This document shows positions 15,980-23,520 of a DNA stretch of 26,147 nucleotides, piece after piece. Position 1 is the first letter of the stretch. Each line of letters begins with the position of its first letter. The stretch is from Bacillota bacterium (GTDB lineage Bacteria; Bacillota; Clostridia; Lachnospirales; Lachnospiraceae): assembly GCA_023443225.1 (NCBI GenBank), contig JAEZVF010000102.1:1-26147 (forward strand), written 5' to 3'. Below the pieces are notes generated by a model, which did not search any database, had not been told where the DNA came from, and saw nothing but the letters and a program-made list of their open reading frames with translations. Position numbers and translations under genes: made by a program.

Positions 15980-16008
15980 TTGAATGTGTATAACTATGCC
16001 AATATAGT
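15980..16008 (+). promoter_or_regulatory. Promoter of alkaline phosphatase with adjoining dyad
   Basis: TTGAAT (15980-15985), 17 bases, TATAGT (16003-16008). The dyad AGTTACT-N5-AGTAACT ends on the first base of the -35. Transcription would start at about 16014, so the AAGGAG site (16015-16020) would be at the very 5' end of the message. Confidence 0.6.
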
Positions 16009-16026
16009 AGGTAGAAGGAGCTTATA

Positions 16027-17565
16027 ATGAATAAAATTATAAAAAGAGTTATAGCGTGTACAATAATAAGCATGATAGTGTTAGCTACTGTTTTTATGAA
16101 TATTAATAATGGTTCAGAAGGCATCATAGCTAATAATACGAAGGCTGTTGCAGCAACGGTTTCAAAAACGCCAAAATATGTTTTTTTGTTTATCGGTGAT
16201 GGAATGAGCTATCCACAGATTCAGGCAGCCAGTGATTATCTTGGCGCCGTATCACAACCAAAAGATTCCGAAATATTGTCGGGTAATAAGTATCTGAATT
16301 TCATGAAATTTCCAATAGCTGGATCTGCTGTTACTTATGATTCCTCATCATTTTGTCCGGATTCAGCATCTACTGCAACCTCTTTATCAACCGGAAATAA
16401 AACATATAGCGGAACCATTAACATGGATGAAACCAAAAAAATTACATATGAAACCATAACAGAGAAGTTAAAAGAGCAAAAGGATTACAAGATAGGAATT
16501 ATATCCACTGTTAATATAAATCATGCTACCCCTGCTGCATTTTATGCACATCAGGCTTCCAGAAATAATTATTATGAGATTGGTTTGGAAATGATTAATA
16601 GTAATTTTGATTATTTTGCAGGCGGAGCTTTAAAGAATACAATAGGAAATGATAAAACAAAACCTCAGACAGATATTTATGAGTTAGCAGAAAAAAGTGG
16701 TTATAAGGTAATCAAAACACAAAAAGAGGCCGAAAAGCTTACCGCTGGTGATGGAAAAGCAATTGTAATCGGAGAAACCCTTGTTGACGGCGACTCCCTA
16801 TCCTATGCTAATGATGTGAAGAGTAATGAGTGGGAACTGAAAGATTATGTTGAAAAAGGTATCGAAGTTCTAGAAAATGATAAGGGCTTTTTCATGATGG
16901 TTGAGGGCGGAAAAATTGACTGGGCCTGCCATGCAAATGATGCCGGTTCAACAATAGCGGATGTTATTGCCTTAGACGAAGCCATCAATGAAGCCATTGA
17001 ATTCTACAAAAAGCATTCATCCGAAACCTTAATCATCGTAACCGGTGATCATGAAACAGGCGGATTGACAATTGGTTATGCCGGTACAGACTATGATACC
17101 TACTTAACAAACCTGTCAAATCAGAAAATATCATATGCAAAATTCGATTCAAATTATGTAAAGAAATATAAAGAGAATAAGACTTCATTTAACGATGTGC
17201 TTTCCGATGTTAAGGCAAATTTTGGTTTACTGACGCAAGATGATAAAGATGCAGCTAAAAACCCCAAATTAGTTCTTACCCCATATGAATATGATCAGTT
17301 AAAGGCGGCATATGACAAAACCATGAGCGCCGCAAGTACCGACAGAAATCAGGAAGAATATATTTTATACGGTACTTATGAACCATTAACAGTAACCATT
17401 ACCCATTTATTAAACAACAAGTCTGGTATTAATTTTGCCTCCTACGCACATACCGGGTTTCCAGTTGGCGTATTTGCTAAGGGTAAAGGCGCAAGTCTCT
17501 TTGAGGGTTATTATGATAATACAAAAATATATGATAATCTTGCAAAACTGTTAAAAGTGAAGTGA
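16027..17565 (+). CDS. Secreted alkaline phosphatase (PhoA family)
   Basis: Hydrolyses phosphate monoesters outside the cell. The 512-residue protein has an N-terminal signal (KR charge, hydrophobic residues 8-24, likely cut near AVAA at 40-43). Family residues: metal-binding IGDGM (Asp58), nucleophile Ser113 in CPDSASTAT, MVEGGKIDWACHAND, GDHETGG and the late His in AHTGFPVG. ATG 16027 has AAGGAG 6 bases upstream. It is monocistronic, with its own promoter and a terminator at 17591. Codon third positions hold somewhat more C and G than in the hydrogenase genes, a weak hint of different ancestry. Confidence 0.93.
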   Translation: MNKIIKRVIACTIISMIVLATVFMNINNGSEGIIANNTKAVAATVSKTPKYVFLFIGDGMSYPQIQAASDYLGAVSQPKDSEILSGNKYLNFMKFPIAGSAVTYDSSSFCPDSASTATSLSTGNKTYSGTINMDETKKITYETITEKLKEQKDYKIGIISTVNINHATPAAFYAHQASRNNYYEIGLEMINSNFDYFAGGALKNTIGNDKTKPQTDIYELAEKSGYKVIKTQKEAEKLTAGDGKAIVIGETLVDGDSLSYANDVKSNEWELKDYVEKGIEVLENDKGFFMMVEGGKIDWACHANDAGSTIADVIALDEAINEAIEFYKKHSSETLIIVTGDHETGGLTIGYAGTDYDTYLTNLSNQKISYAKFDSNYVKKYKENKTSFNDVLSDVKANFGLLTQDDKDAAKNPKLVLTPYEYDQLKAAYDKTMSAASTDRNQEEYILYGTYEPLTVTITHLLNNKSGINFASYAHTGFPVGVFAKGKGASLFEGYYDNTKIYDNLAKLLKVK

Positions 17566-17590
17566 TCATACTGTGCTTGTAGTTGAAATA

Positions 17591-17629
17591 AGGGGCTGGG
17601 AAATCTTGTGCAGCCTCTTGTTTTGTTTT
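17591..17629 (+). terminator. Terminator after alkaline phosphatase
   Basis: AGGGGCTG (17591-17598) pairs with CAGCCTCT with one G-T pair across a loop of about 12, followed by TGTTTTGTTTT. It covers the GTG at 17608, so that codon is not a real start for the next gene. Confidence 0.75.
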
Positions 17630-17688
17630 ACGATAGTTTCACAATTACCGGTTATCAGAAAAAACAGAAAGAAGGACTTAGATCTTTT

Positions 17689-18882
17689 ATGGGAAAGAAA
17701 GAGCTCTTTATGAAATCCATCTTGTTAAAAGTTGAAAATATTAATAGAAACCGAAGAGACTACCTGCCGATGCTGGTATCCTTTCTTGTTATAGCAATCC
17801 TGTTGACTATACCTACTGGATATGAAGATGCCATTATCTATCGGGGAGCCGACCGATGTTCTGCACGTATCAAGTCGGTTAACAATGATAATATCATAGA
17901 CACCGGTCTGATTCGTTCAGGTGAACAGAATTGCACGGTAGAACTGTTAGGCGGAAAGTTCAAGGGACAACAGGTAGAAGCTTTTAATCTTCTTAACGGT
18001 TCTTTGGAGTCAGATAAGATCTTTATGATAGGAGATAAAGCCCTGGTAGTGATCAATTACCAGGATGACCAGATTCTATCGGTGAATCTGATTGATCATT
18101 ACCGTATTGATAAAGTGGCAATTCTTGCAGTTGCATTTATAGTGTTTCTCATCCTTGTGGCAGGCCGGACAGGAGTAAGTTCTATAATGGCATTTACAAC
18201 AACTGTGTTGCTGATATGGAAGGTATTGGTTCCAGCTTATCTAAAGGGGTACAATCCGATTTTCTTTGGATTGCTTATTACTGTATTATTGGTGGTAATT
18301 ACGATATCCTTAGTCTATGGTTTTAATGGAAAGACTTTGTCCGCAGTCTTAGGTTCATCACTCGGTATTATTGTAACTTGTCTTTTGGGTATGATTTTTA
18401 CAAGTGCATTTAAAATACATGGTGCAATCATGCCAAATTCCGAAAGTCTCCTTTACAGCGGGTACCAGAACTTAAGCCTTACACAAATATTTATGGCCAG
18501 TATTTTTATTGGTTCTTCCGGTGCAATTATGGATCTTGCTGTAGATATAACATCTGCTGTAAATGAGGTAATTGACAAAAAACCAGATATTTCATGGCAA
18601 GAAGCATGTAAGTCCGGAATGAATGTCGGACGGACTGCAATGGGTACCATGACTACAACACTGCTCCTTGCCTATTCAGGAGGGTATATTGCCTTGCTAA
18701 TGGTTTTTATGGCTCAGGGCACCCCAATTTATAATATAGTAAACTACAAATATGTATCTGCTGAAATAATTGAAACCATAGTAGGATGTTTTGGTCTGGT
18801 GACTGTAGCACCCTTTACAGCATTAACCAGCGGTATTTTATTGACATATAAAAAGAAGAAAGCAGATGTAATCAACACCTGA
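17689..18882 (+). CDS. YibE/F-family membrane protein
   Basis: About 397 residues. One N-terminal membrane span (YLPMLVSFLVIAILLTIPTG), an extracytoplasmic part of about 90 residues with repeated beta-type sequence, then about seven spans including KVAILAVAFIVFLILVAGR, SSIMAFTTTVLLIWKVLVP and FIGSSGAIMDLAVDITSAV. The GAIMDLAVDI and NVGRTAMGTMTTTLLLAY segments are typical of the YibE/F family. Function is unknown; transport has been suggested for the family. ATG 17689 has AAGGA about 12 bases upstream; ATG 17710 is an alternative. There is no clear promoter of its own after the phosphatase terminator and no terminator after its stop. Confidence 0.82.
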   Translation: MGKKELFMKSILLKVENINRNRRDYLPMLVSFLVIAILLTIPTGYEDAIIYRGADRCSARIKSVNNDNIIDTGLIRSGEQNCTVELLGGKFKGQQVEAFNLLNGSLESDKIFMIGDKALVVINYQDDQILSVNLIDHYRIDKVAILAVAFIVFLILVAGRTGVSSIMAFTTTVLLIWKVLVPAYLKGYNPIFFGLLITVLLVVITISLVYGFNGKTLSAVLGSSLGIIVTCLLGMIFTSAFKIHGAIMPNSESLLYSGYQNLSLTQIFMASIFIGSSGAIMDLAVDITSAVNEVIDKKPDISWQEACKSGMNVGRTAMGTMTTTLLLAYSGGYIALLMVFMAQGTPIYNIVNYKYVSAEIIETIVGCFGLVTVAPFTALTSGILLTYKKKKADVINT

Positions 18883-18929
18883 AGGTTACGGTTGGGTTAA
18901 CTCACAGTATGATATAACAAAGTGGTAAA
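18883..18929 (+). pseudogene. Relic of the 3' end of a LysM-GH18-like gene
   Basis: Bases 18899-18915 are identical to 3758-3774 (AACTCACAGTATGATAT), and AACAAAGTG follows in both, with one T missing here. One frame reads PEGYGWVNSQYDITKW then stop, close to the end of the LysM-GH18 protein (LWMVVNSQYDINKVLF). Only the last dozen or so codons remain. I read it as the remnant of a deleted paralogue or of a partial duplication. Confidence 0.6.
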
Positions 18930-18935
18930 AATAGG

Positions 18936-18964
18936 TTGACATATCAAAAGATTACTTTTATAAT
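18936..18964 (+). promoter_or_regulatory. Consensus sigmaA promoter of the TetR operon
   Basis: TTGACA (18936-18941), 17 bases, TATAAT (18959-18964): a perfect match at both boxes and in spacing. The -10 is the left end of a 34-bp palindrome. Confidence 0.9.
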
Positions 18965-18992
18965 AACATTGTTATATAACAATGTTATTATA
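18959..18992 (+). promoter_or_regulatory. Perfect 34-bp palindrome, likely TetR operator
   Basis: The half-site TATAATAACATTGTTAT (18959-18975) is followed without a gap by its exact reverse complement (18976-18992). It covers the -10 and transcription start and ends about 12 bases before the TetR start codon. Position and symmetry fit an autorepressor operator. Confidence 0.85.
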
Positions 18993-19004
18993 CAGGAGAA
19001 TAGG

Positions 19005-19496
19005 ATGCCACCAAAAAAACAAATATCCATAGAAGAAATAATTGATAAAGCATTTAAAATTGTGAAAGAGAATGGATGCGAGTGTCTAACGGCCAGAAGA
19101 TTGGCAAAGGAATTAAACTGTTCCACACAGCCTATTTATCAAACCTTCTCTGATATGAATGATTTGAAATCAGTTCTTGCAAAGAGAGCCGGGGAACGAA
19201 TGATGCAATACGTAGCAAACAATAGTGATAGTACACAAGCTCCTATGCTATCGAAAATACTAGGCTATGTACAGTTCGCAAATGAGGAAAAGTATTTATT
19301 TCAGCTCATGTTTATGCCAGGTATTTTACAACAGGAAGAAATACAGATGCTGATACCTTTACATAATGAACTAGAATTAAACATGCTCATCTATGCACAT
19401 GGGCTTGTCATGATGAAAGCATATGGCACACTTATGTTGCCATGGGAAGAGATAAAAAAGATGATAATAAACGCATATGAAAGTTTTAAGAGGTGA
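19005..19496 (+). CDS. TetR-family transcriptional regulator
   Basis: A 163-residue regulator. The N-terminal helix-turn-helix is SIEEIIDKAFKIVKENG then TARRLAKELNCSTQPIYQTFSDMNDL (residues about 8-60), with a short ligand-binding half. ATG 19005 has CAGGAG 6 bases upstream; the open frame runs back to 18936 only because the promoter and operator happen to be open. The palindrome in front implies autorepression. The next gene follows after 26 bases and should be under the same control. The ligand is unknown. Confidence 0.92.
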   Translation: MPPKKQISIEEIIDKAFKIVKENGCECLTARRLAKELNCSTQPIYQTFSDMNDLKSVLAKRAGERMMQYVANNSDSTQAPMLSKILGYVQFANEEKYLFQLMFMPGILQQEEIQMLIPLHNELELNMLIYAHGLVMMKAYGTLMLPWEEIKKMIINAYESFKR

Positions 19497-19522
19497 GAAG
19501 TTAATAATCGAGGGGGAACAGC

Positions 19523-20785
19523 ATGAAATACCTTATACAAAAAGAGAGAACGCATTTGTTTGCACCAAGTATTCAAATTGCAGCGATGGTAGAACTAAAG
19601 GGCAAGATAAGTGAAGATATATTATGTGATGCTATACAGAAAGCAATCGATAATAATGAAGTGTTTCATTGTAGGATAGTCATGGATGAAACGGGCAAAG
19701 CCTTCTATGAAACCGGTCATTCTGCTTCCGTTGTTATTCATAAGTTCGAAGGGGAATGGGAGAAAGTAGTAACAAGGGAGGAGAAACATTTATTTGCTTT
19801 ACAACACGGTGATATGATCCGATTCTTCATAAAAGAGGAACTCAATATAACACAGTTATTGATCATTGCCCATCATCTGGTGGGAGATGGTCTTTCCATG
19901 ACATATTTTATACAGGATATCCTAGATGCGTTAAATGGTATTCCATTAATCTATAAGGAATTGAAACTATATGATATGAAACATGTACCAGCAGAAAGCA
20001 AACTGAATCCAATGATGGGATGGATGCTAAAGAGAGTTAATAATAAATGGGATAAAACAGGAAAAACCTTTCACTTTTCAGATTCGGAAAATATGATCAA
20101 TAAATACTGGAGTAGCCGTAAAACATCTATTATAGCAGAAAAAGTGAAGGAAGATGTGTTGTTTCATTTGGAGAGGAAAGCAAAATCAAATCATGTATCT
20201 GTTAACAGTACGCTTGTAACAGCATTTGCAAGAGCGGCTGAAGAGTCGACTGAATTTGGAATTCCAGTAAGTCTCCGTGAAAATAATAATCATACGATGG
20301 CAAATTTAGCAACTGCCATCTCAATCAAGTATCAGTATAATGAGAAACAAGATTTTTGGGAAAATGCAAGGAAAGTACATAGTATCATAAATAAGAAATT
20401 AAGTAATAATAAAAGCAAGTTTTTCCTGACTCAATTTATGAATCAACTCTCACCTACTTTGATTGATTCAGCTTATTTTTCAGCCTTTGACGGTTATGAG
20501 AATGAAATAGCAGCAAGAATTCGGAATATGTTTGGCTATGTGGCAAATCCGAAGGCAATCAATATAAGTAATTTAACTAGAATATCGACCAAAGACAAAG
20601 ATGCAAATTATCAGATTGCAGATATTGCTTTTGTACCACCAATTGTTCCAAATGCATCTTGTATGATTGGGGTCATAACGTATGAATCACAGATGGTTAT
20701 AACACTTCATTTATTAGATAATGAGTTACGCCAGCAAAAAGAAGATTTATTCAAAAGAGCAATCACGGTAATGAAAGAATTGTAA
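19523..20785 (+). CDS. Stand-alone condensation-domain-like acyltransferase
   Basis: A 420-residue protein of the chloramphenicol acetyltransferase/condensation fold, with the catalytic HHxxxDG motif (HHLVGDG, residues 117-123). It resembles free-standing PapA/alcohol acyltransferase or condensation proteins that join an acyl group to an alcohol or amine. The start of the domain (MKYLIQKERTHLFAPSIQIA) and the late VSLRENNNHTMANLATA and ISNLTRIS segments fit. No carrier protein or adenylation domain is nearby. ATG 19523 has AGGGGG 6 bases upstream. It forms a two-gene operon with the TetR gene, so the regulator may sense its substrate or product, as inference. Confidence 0.8.
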   Translation: MKYLIQKERTHLFAPSIQIAAMVELKGKISEDILCDAIQKAIDNNEVFHCRIVMDETGKAFYETGHSASVVIHKFEGEWEKVVTREEKHLFALQHGDMIRFFIKEELNITQLLIIAHHLVGDGLSMTYFIQDILDALNGIPLIYKELKLYDMKHVPAESKLNPMMGWMLKRVNNKWDKTGKTFHFSDSENMINKYWSSRKTSIIAEKVKEDVLFHLERKAKSNHVSVNSTLVTAFARAAEESTEFGIPVSLRENNNHTMANLATAISIKYQYNEKQDFWENARKVHSIINKKLSNNKSKFFLTQFMNQLSPTLIDSAYFSAFDGYENEIAARIRNMFGYVANPKAINISNLTRISTKDKDANYQIADIAFVPPIVPNASCMIGVITYESQMVITLHLLDNELRQQKEDLFKRAITVMKEL

Positions 20786-20804
20786 TCATAGCCTCAATTT
20801 TTAT

Positions 20805-20856
20805 TAAGGTGTTAATAAGTCCTAAAGTATCGAATATAAGGACTTCTGGCACCTTA
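20805..20856 (+). terminator. Two-part stem-loop after the acyltransferase, probable terminator
   Basis: Outer arms TAAGGTG (20805-20811) and CACCTTA (20850-20856); inner arms AAGTCCT (20817-20823) and AGGACTT (20839-20845), all perfect. The tail TTATTATATT is only partly T-rich, so termination is likely but not certain. Confidence 0.55.
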
Positions 20857-20890
20857 TTATATTGGCAAATTAACAATATTAATATATGTG

Positions 20891-20919
20891 TTGACAATAA
20901 ATTTTTATTCCAATATCAT
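20891..20919 (+). promoter_or_regulatory. SigmaA promoter of the C45 hydrolase gene
   Basis: TTGACA (20891-20896), 17 bases, TATCAT (20914-20919). The leader is about 45 bases. Confidence 0.8.
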
Positions 20920-20927
20920 TGAAGTTA

Positions 20928-20943
20928 GAGATGACGTCAACTC
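20928..20943 (+). promoter_or_regulatory. TGACGTCA dyad at the transcription start
   Basis: GAGATGACGTCAACTC: a perfect 8-bp core TGACGTCA with GAG/CTC arms one base out, directly downstream of the -10 box. The place fits a repressor operator. No regulator gene is next to it except the TetR gene upstream, whose palindrome is different. Confidence 0.5.
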
Positions 20944-20970
20944 CAATATTTTAGTAAGGGAGTAAGTAAA

Positions 20971-21978
20971 ATGTATCATGGAAGATTTAAAGGAACACAT
21001 TATGAGGCTGGTTTTCGATATGGAAGTTTGCTTAGAAAGAATGGTATTGTGATACTAGGAAGTCCTACTTTTGAGATTACGGAAGAAATGAAACAGTTTG
21101 CAGCAGATTGTACTGTCCTGTACGAGAAACATTATCCAGAAGTAATACAAGAAATCAAAGGGATGGCAGATGGACAAGAATCTTCTTTTGAGATTTTAAG
21201 TCAAATATTATTTCCAATGTATTGTTTTAAGCCGGAGAATCATTGCACTTGTTTTGCATTTTCAGACGAACAGAATATTATTTTTGGACGAAACAGTGAT
21301 TTTCTAGTTAGTATTGAAAAGCTATATATGAACTGTATCTATAAGCTTGAGAATGTGTATGCTTTCAATGGAAATACAACAGCATATATACAAATGGAAG
21401 ATGGAATGAATGAACATGGTCTTGCGATAGGTTTAACATTTGTCTACCCTCACATAAGAAAACCGGGATTCAATGCTGGAATGCTTTTGCGATATGTACT
21501 TGAAAAATGCAAGACAGTAGAGGAATCGATAGCTGCACTGAAAGTGTTACCAATAGCATCTGCGCAAACGTTAACTATTGCGGATAAAGAGGGAACGATT
21601 GCAGTAGTTGAATGTAATTCCGAGAGATTTGCTGTTATATATCCAAAAGAGAATGAGAAATTCGTAGCAACAGCGAATAATTTTAATTCAGAGGAGTTAA
21701 AATCCTTTCGAACCCCTAATGAAGTTGATGACTGGCGTTCAGATGATCGATATAAAACGGCCAAAGAAGCATTAGAGACGAATACTAAAATTTATTCTCT
21801 GGAATTTTCAATGAATTTACTTTCTGGAAAATACGGTTTCATGTGTCAATATGATCGAAAGAAGAATGCAGATACTGTATGGTCAGTAGTCTATGATGTG
21901 AAAAATCGTAAAGTTTATCGTGTTGAAGGGAATCCATCACGTAAGAAGTTTAAAGAAGATGTTAGAATGAAGTTTTAA
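20971..21978 (+). CDS. C45/AAT-type Ntn hydrolase or acyltransferase
   Basis: A 335-residue member of the acyl-CoA:6-APA acyltransferase (peptidase C45)-like family of N-terminal nucleophile hydrolases. The likely nucleophile is Cys92 (HCTCFAF, where bile-salt hydrolases have CTGL), followed by IFGRNSDF, the paired Arg/Asp motif; MNEHGLAIGLTF and ATANNFNS match later family motifs. Maturation would need cleavage before Cys92, removing about 91 residues. There is no signal peptide. The substrate is probably an amide (acyl-amino acid, beta-lactam or similar) but is not shown by sequence. ATG 20971 has AAGGGAG 8 bases upstream. No clear terminator follows. Confidence 0.83.
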   Translation: MYHGRFKGTHYEAGFRYGSLLRKNGIVILGSPTFEITEEMKQFAADCTVLYEKHYPEVIQEIKGMADGQESSFEILSQILFPMYCFKPENHCTCFAFSDEQNIIFGRNSDFLVSIEKLYMNCIYKLENVYAFNGNTTAYIQMEDGMNEHGLAIGLTFVYPHIRKPGFNAGMLLRYVLEKCKTVEESIAALKVLPIASAQTLTIADKEGTIAVVECNSERFAVIYPKENEKFVATANNFNSEELKSFRTPNEVDDWRSDDRYKTAKEALETNTKIYSLEFSMNLLSGKYGFMCQYDRKKNADTVWSVVYDVKNRKVYRVEGNPSRKKFKEDVRMKF

Positions 21979-22091
21979 ATTAAGTCACCTCTGTCTGTGA
22001 TAAAGTTACTGAAAAGGATAGATAAGTTGATATAATTGATTTACTAATAAGTATAACAAAGTTTTTATAGATCAAGAGCAGGAGGTTAATA

Positions 22092-23360
22092 ATGTTTGAT
22101 GGATTGGTTGCGGCAAATAGCGTTAGTTTTATACTTGTGTTTTTAGAAGGAATACTATCGTTCTTTTCACCATGTGTGATACCATTAATCCCTGTTTATA
22201 TGGGTTATTTAGCAGGTAGCGGAAAAAGAGTAAAGGAAGATGGTACAATTGTATATGACAGAAAAAAGGTGTTCTTACACACCCTGTTCTTTGCTTTAGG
22301 AATATCGTTTGCATTCTTTATATTAGGAATGTCCTTTACGTCTCTTGGTAATTTATTTAACAACAATAAGCTGCTGTTTACAAGAATGGGTGGAATACTT
22401 ATTGTTATATTAGGTTTATTTCAACTTGGGATACTAGATTTTTCATTTCTACAAAAAGAAAGGAAAATTCATTTTAAATTGCCTGATAAGAAAATGAATC
22501 CAATTATGGCTTTAATCATGGGATTTACCTTTAGTTTTGCCTGGACACCATGTATTGGACCAGCCCTATCGTCGGTGCTGATTATGGCTTCAGGGGCTAC
22601 TACATCAGTAGAAGGAAATCTATTAGTGCTTGTTTATGCCATTGGATTTTTGATTCCGTTTCTATTACTTGGACTTTTTACGACACAGGTATTGAACTTT
22701 TTGAAATCAAAACAAAAACTGTTAAAGTATACGATCAAAGCTGGAGGAGTAATTCTTATTATCATGGGAATTATGACTTTTACGGGATGGATGAACAATA
22801 TATCCAGCTATTTGAATTCATTTAGCTATAATCAGCAAAGCAATACACCGGAGGTTTCAGAGAAAGCGGAGGAACCTAAGCAAGGTAGTAGTTCAGAAGC
22901 TGCTACATTTAATGGATTTGATTTTACTCTTACAGATCAGTATGGAAATGAACATACGCTTTCTGATTACAAGGGAAAAGTGGTATTTCTAAATTTCTGG
23001 GCGACTTGGTGCCCGCCTTGCAAAAAGGAAATGCCTGACATAGAGGAACTTTACAAGGAGTACAATCTAAATCAGGAAGAAGTGGTATTCTTAGGGATTA
23101 CCAACCCATCAAGTAAAGAGTATCCGAACAATCAGGATGATGAAAAAGATGTGATTGAAGCTTTTATAGTTGATGGCGGATATACGTTCCCGACCTTATT
23201 TGATGAAACAGGAGAAGTATTTAGGAACTATAGCATTTCGGCATTTCCAACCACTTTTATGATTGATAAAGAAGGAAATATTCTTGGATATGTTCCTGGT
23301 ATGATGACGAAAGATATTATGATTAATATCATTAATCAAGCTTTACAAGCTACAGATTAA
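22092..23360 (+). CDS. CcdA-type thiol electron transporter fused to a TlpA/ResA-like thioredoxin domain
   Basis: A 422-residue fusion. Residues 1-235 are a CcdA/DsbD-core membrane domain with about six spans and its two redox cysteines, Cys28 (SFFSPCVIP) and Cys154 (FAWTPCIGP). A linker rich in Ser, Glu and Gln (245-270) leads to an extracytoplasmic thioredoxin-like domain (272-420) with the CPPC site at Cys307-Cys310 (FWATWCPPCKKEMP) and the cis-Pro region SAFPTTFMID. It would carry reducing power from cytosolic thioredoxin across the membrane to outside thiols. No cytochrome c or methionine sulfoxide reductase gene is adjacent. ATG 22092 has AGGAGG 6 bases upstream. Confidence 0.92.
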   Translation: MFDGLVAANSVSFILVFLEGILSFFSPCVIPLIPVYMGYLAGSGKRVKEDGTIVYDRKKVFLHTLFFALGISFAFFILGMSFTSLGNLFNNNKLLFTRMGGILIVILGLFQLGILDFSFLQKERKIHFKLPDKKMNPIMALIMGFTFSFAWTPCIGPALSSVLIMASGATTSVEGNLLVLVYAIGFLIPFLLLGLFTTQVLNFLKSKQKLLKYTIKAGGVILIIMGIMTFTGWMNNISSYLNSFSYNQQSNTPEVSEKAEEPKQGSSSEAATFNGFDFTLTDQYGNEHTLSDYKGKVVFLNFWATWCPPCKKEMPDIEELYKEYNLNQEEVVFLGITNPSSKEYPNNQDDEKDVIEAFIVDGGYTFPTLFDETGEVFRNYSISAFPTTFMIDKEGNILGYVPGMMTKDIMINIINQALQATD

Positions 23361-23395
23361 AAAGTTCAAAACTAATTAAATAGTGAAGTATTTGT

Positions 23396-23434
23396 AAAGA
23401 CATTACTCTAGCAAGTAGTGTCTTTCCTTATTTT
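23396..23434 (+). terminator. Terminator after the CcdA-TlpA fusion gene
   Basis: AAAGACATTACT (23396-23407), loop CTAGCA, AGTAGTGTCTTT (23414-23425): 12-bp stem with one T-G pair, then CCTTATTTT. Confidence 0.85.
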
Positions 23435-23462
23435 CAAGGAATTTGGAAAGAAATTAAATATT

Positions 23463-23491
23463 TTTACAATATTAACATAAAGATTTATATA
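23463..23491 (+). promoter_or_regulatory. Probable promoter of the metallo-hydrolase gene
   Basis: TTTACA (23463-23468), 17 bases, TATATA (23486-23491). It sits 29 bases before the start codon. Confidence 0.5.
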
Positions 23492-23520
23492 GGACTAACA
23501 AATTGAAAGGCGAAACTTAC

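Noticed and set aside
17608..17688. GTG start for the YibE/F gene
   Set aside because: It lies inside the terminator hairpin of the phosphatase gene.
18936..19004. TTG start for the TetR gene
   Set aside because: The TTG is the first part of the -35 box and the following codons are promoter and operator; ATG 19005 has a good ribosome site.
22092..23360. CcdA-TlpA fusion as a new architecture
   Set aside because: Fusions of this membrane core with a thioredoxin-like domain are well known in anaerobic Firmicutes and other bacteria; it is noted only as a feature.
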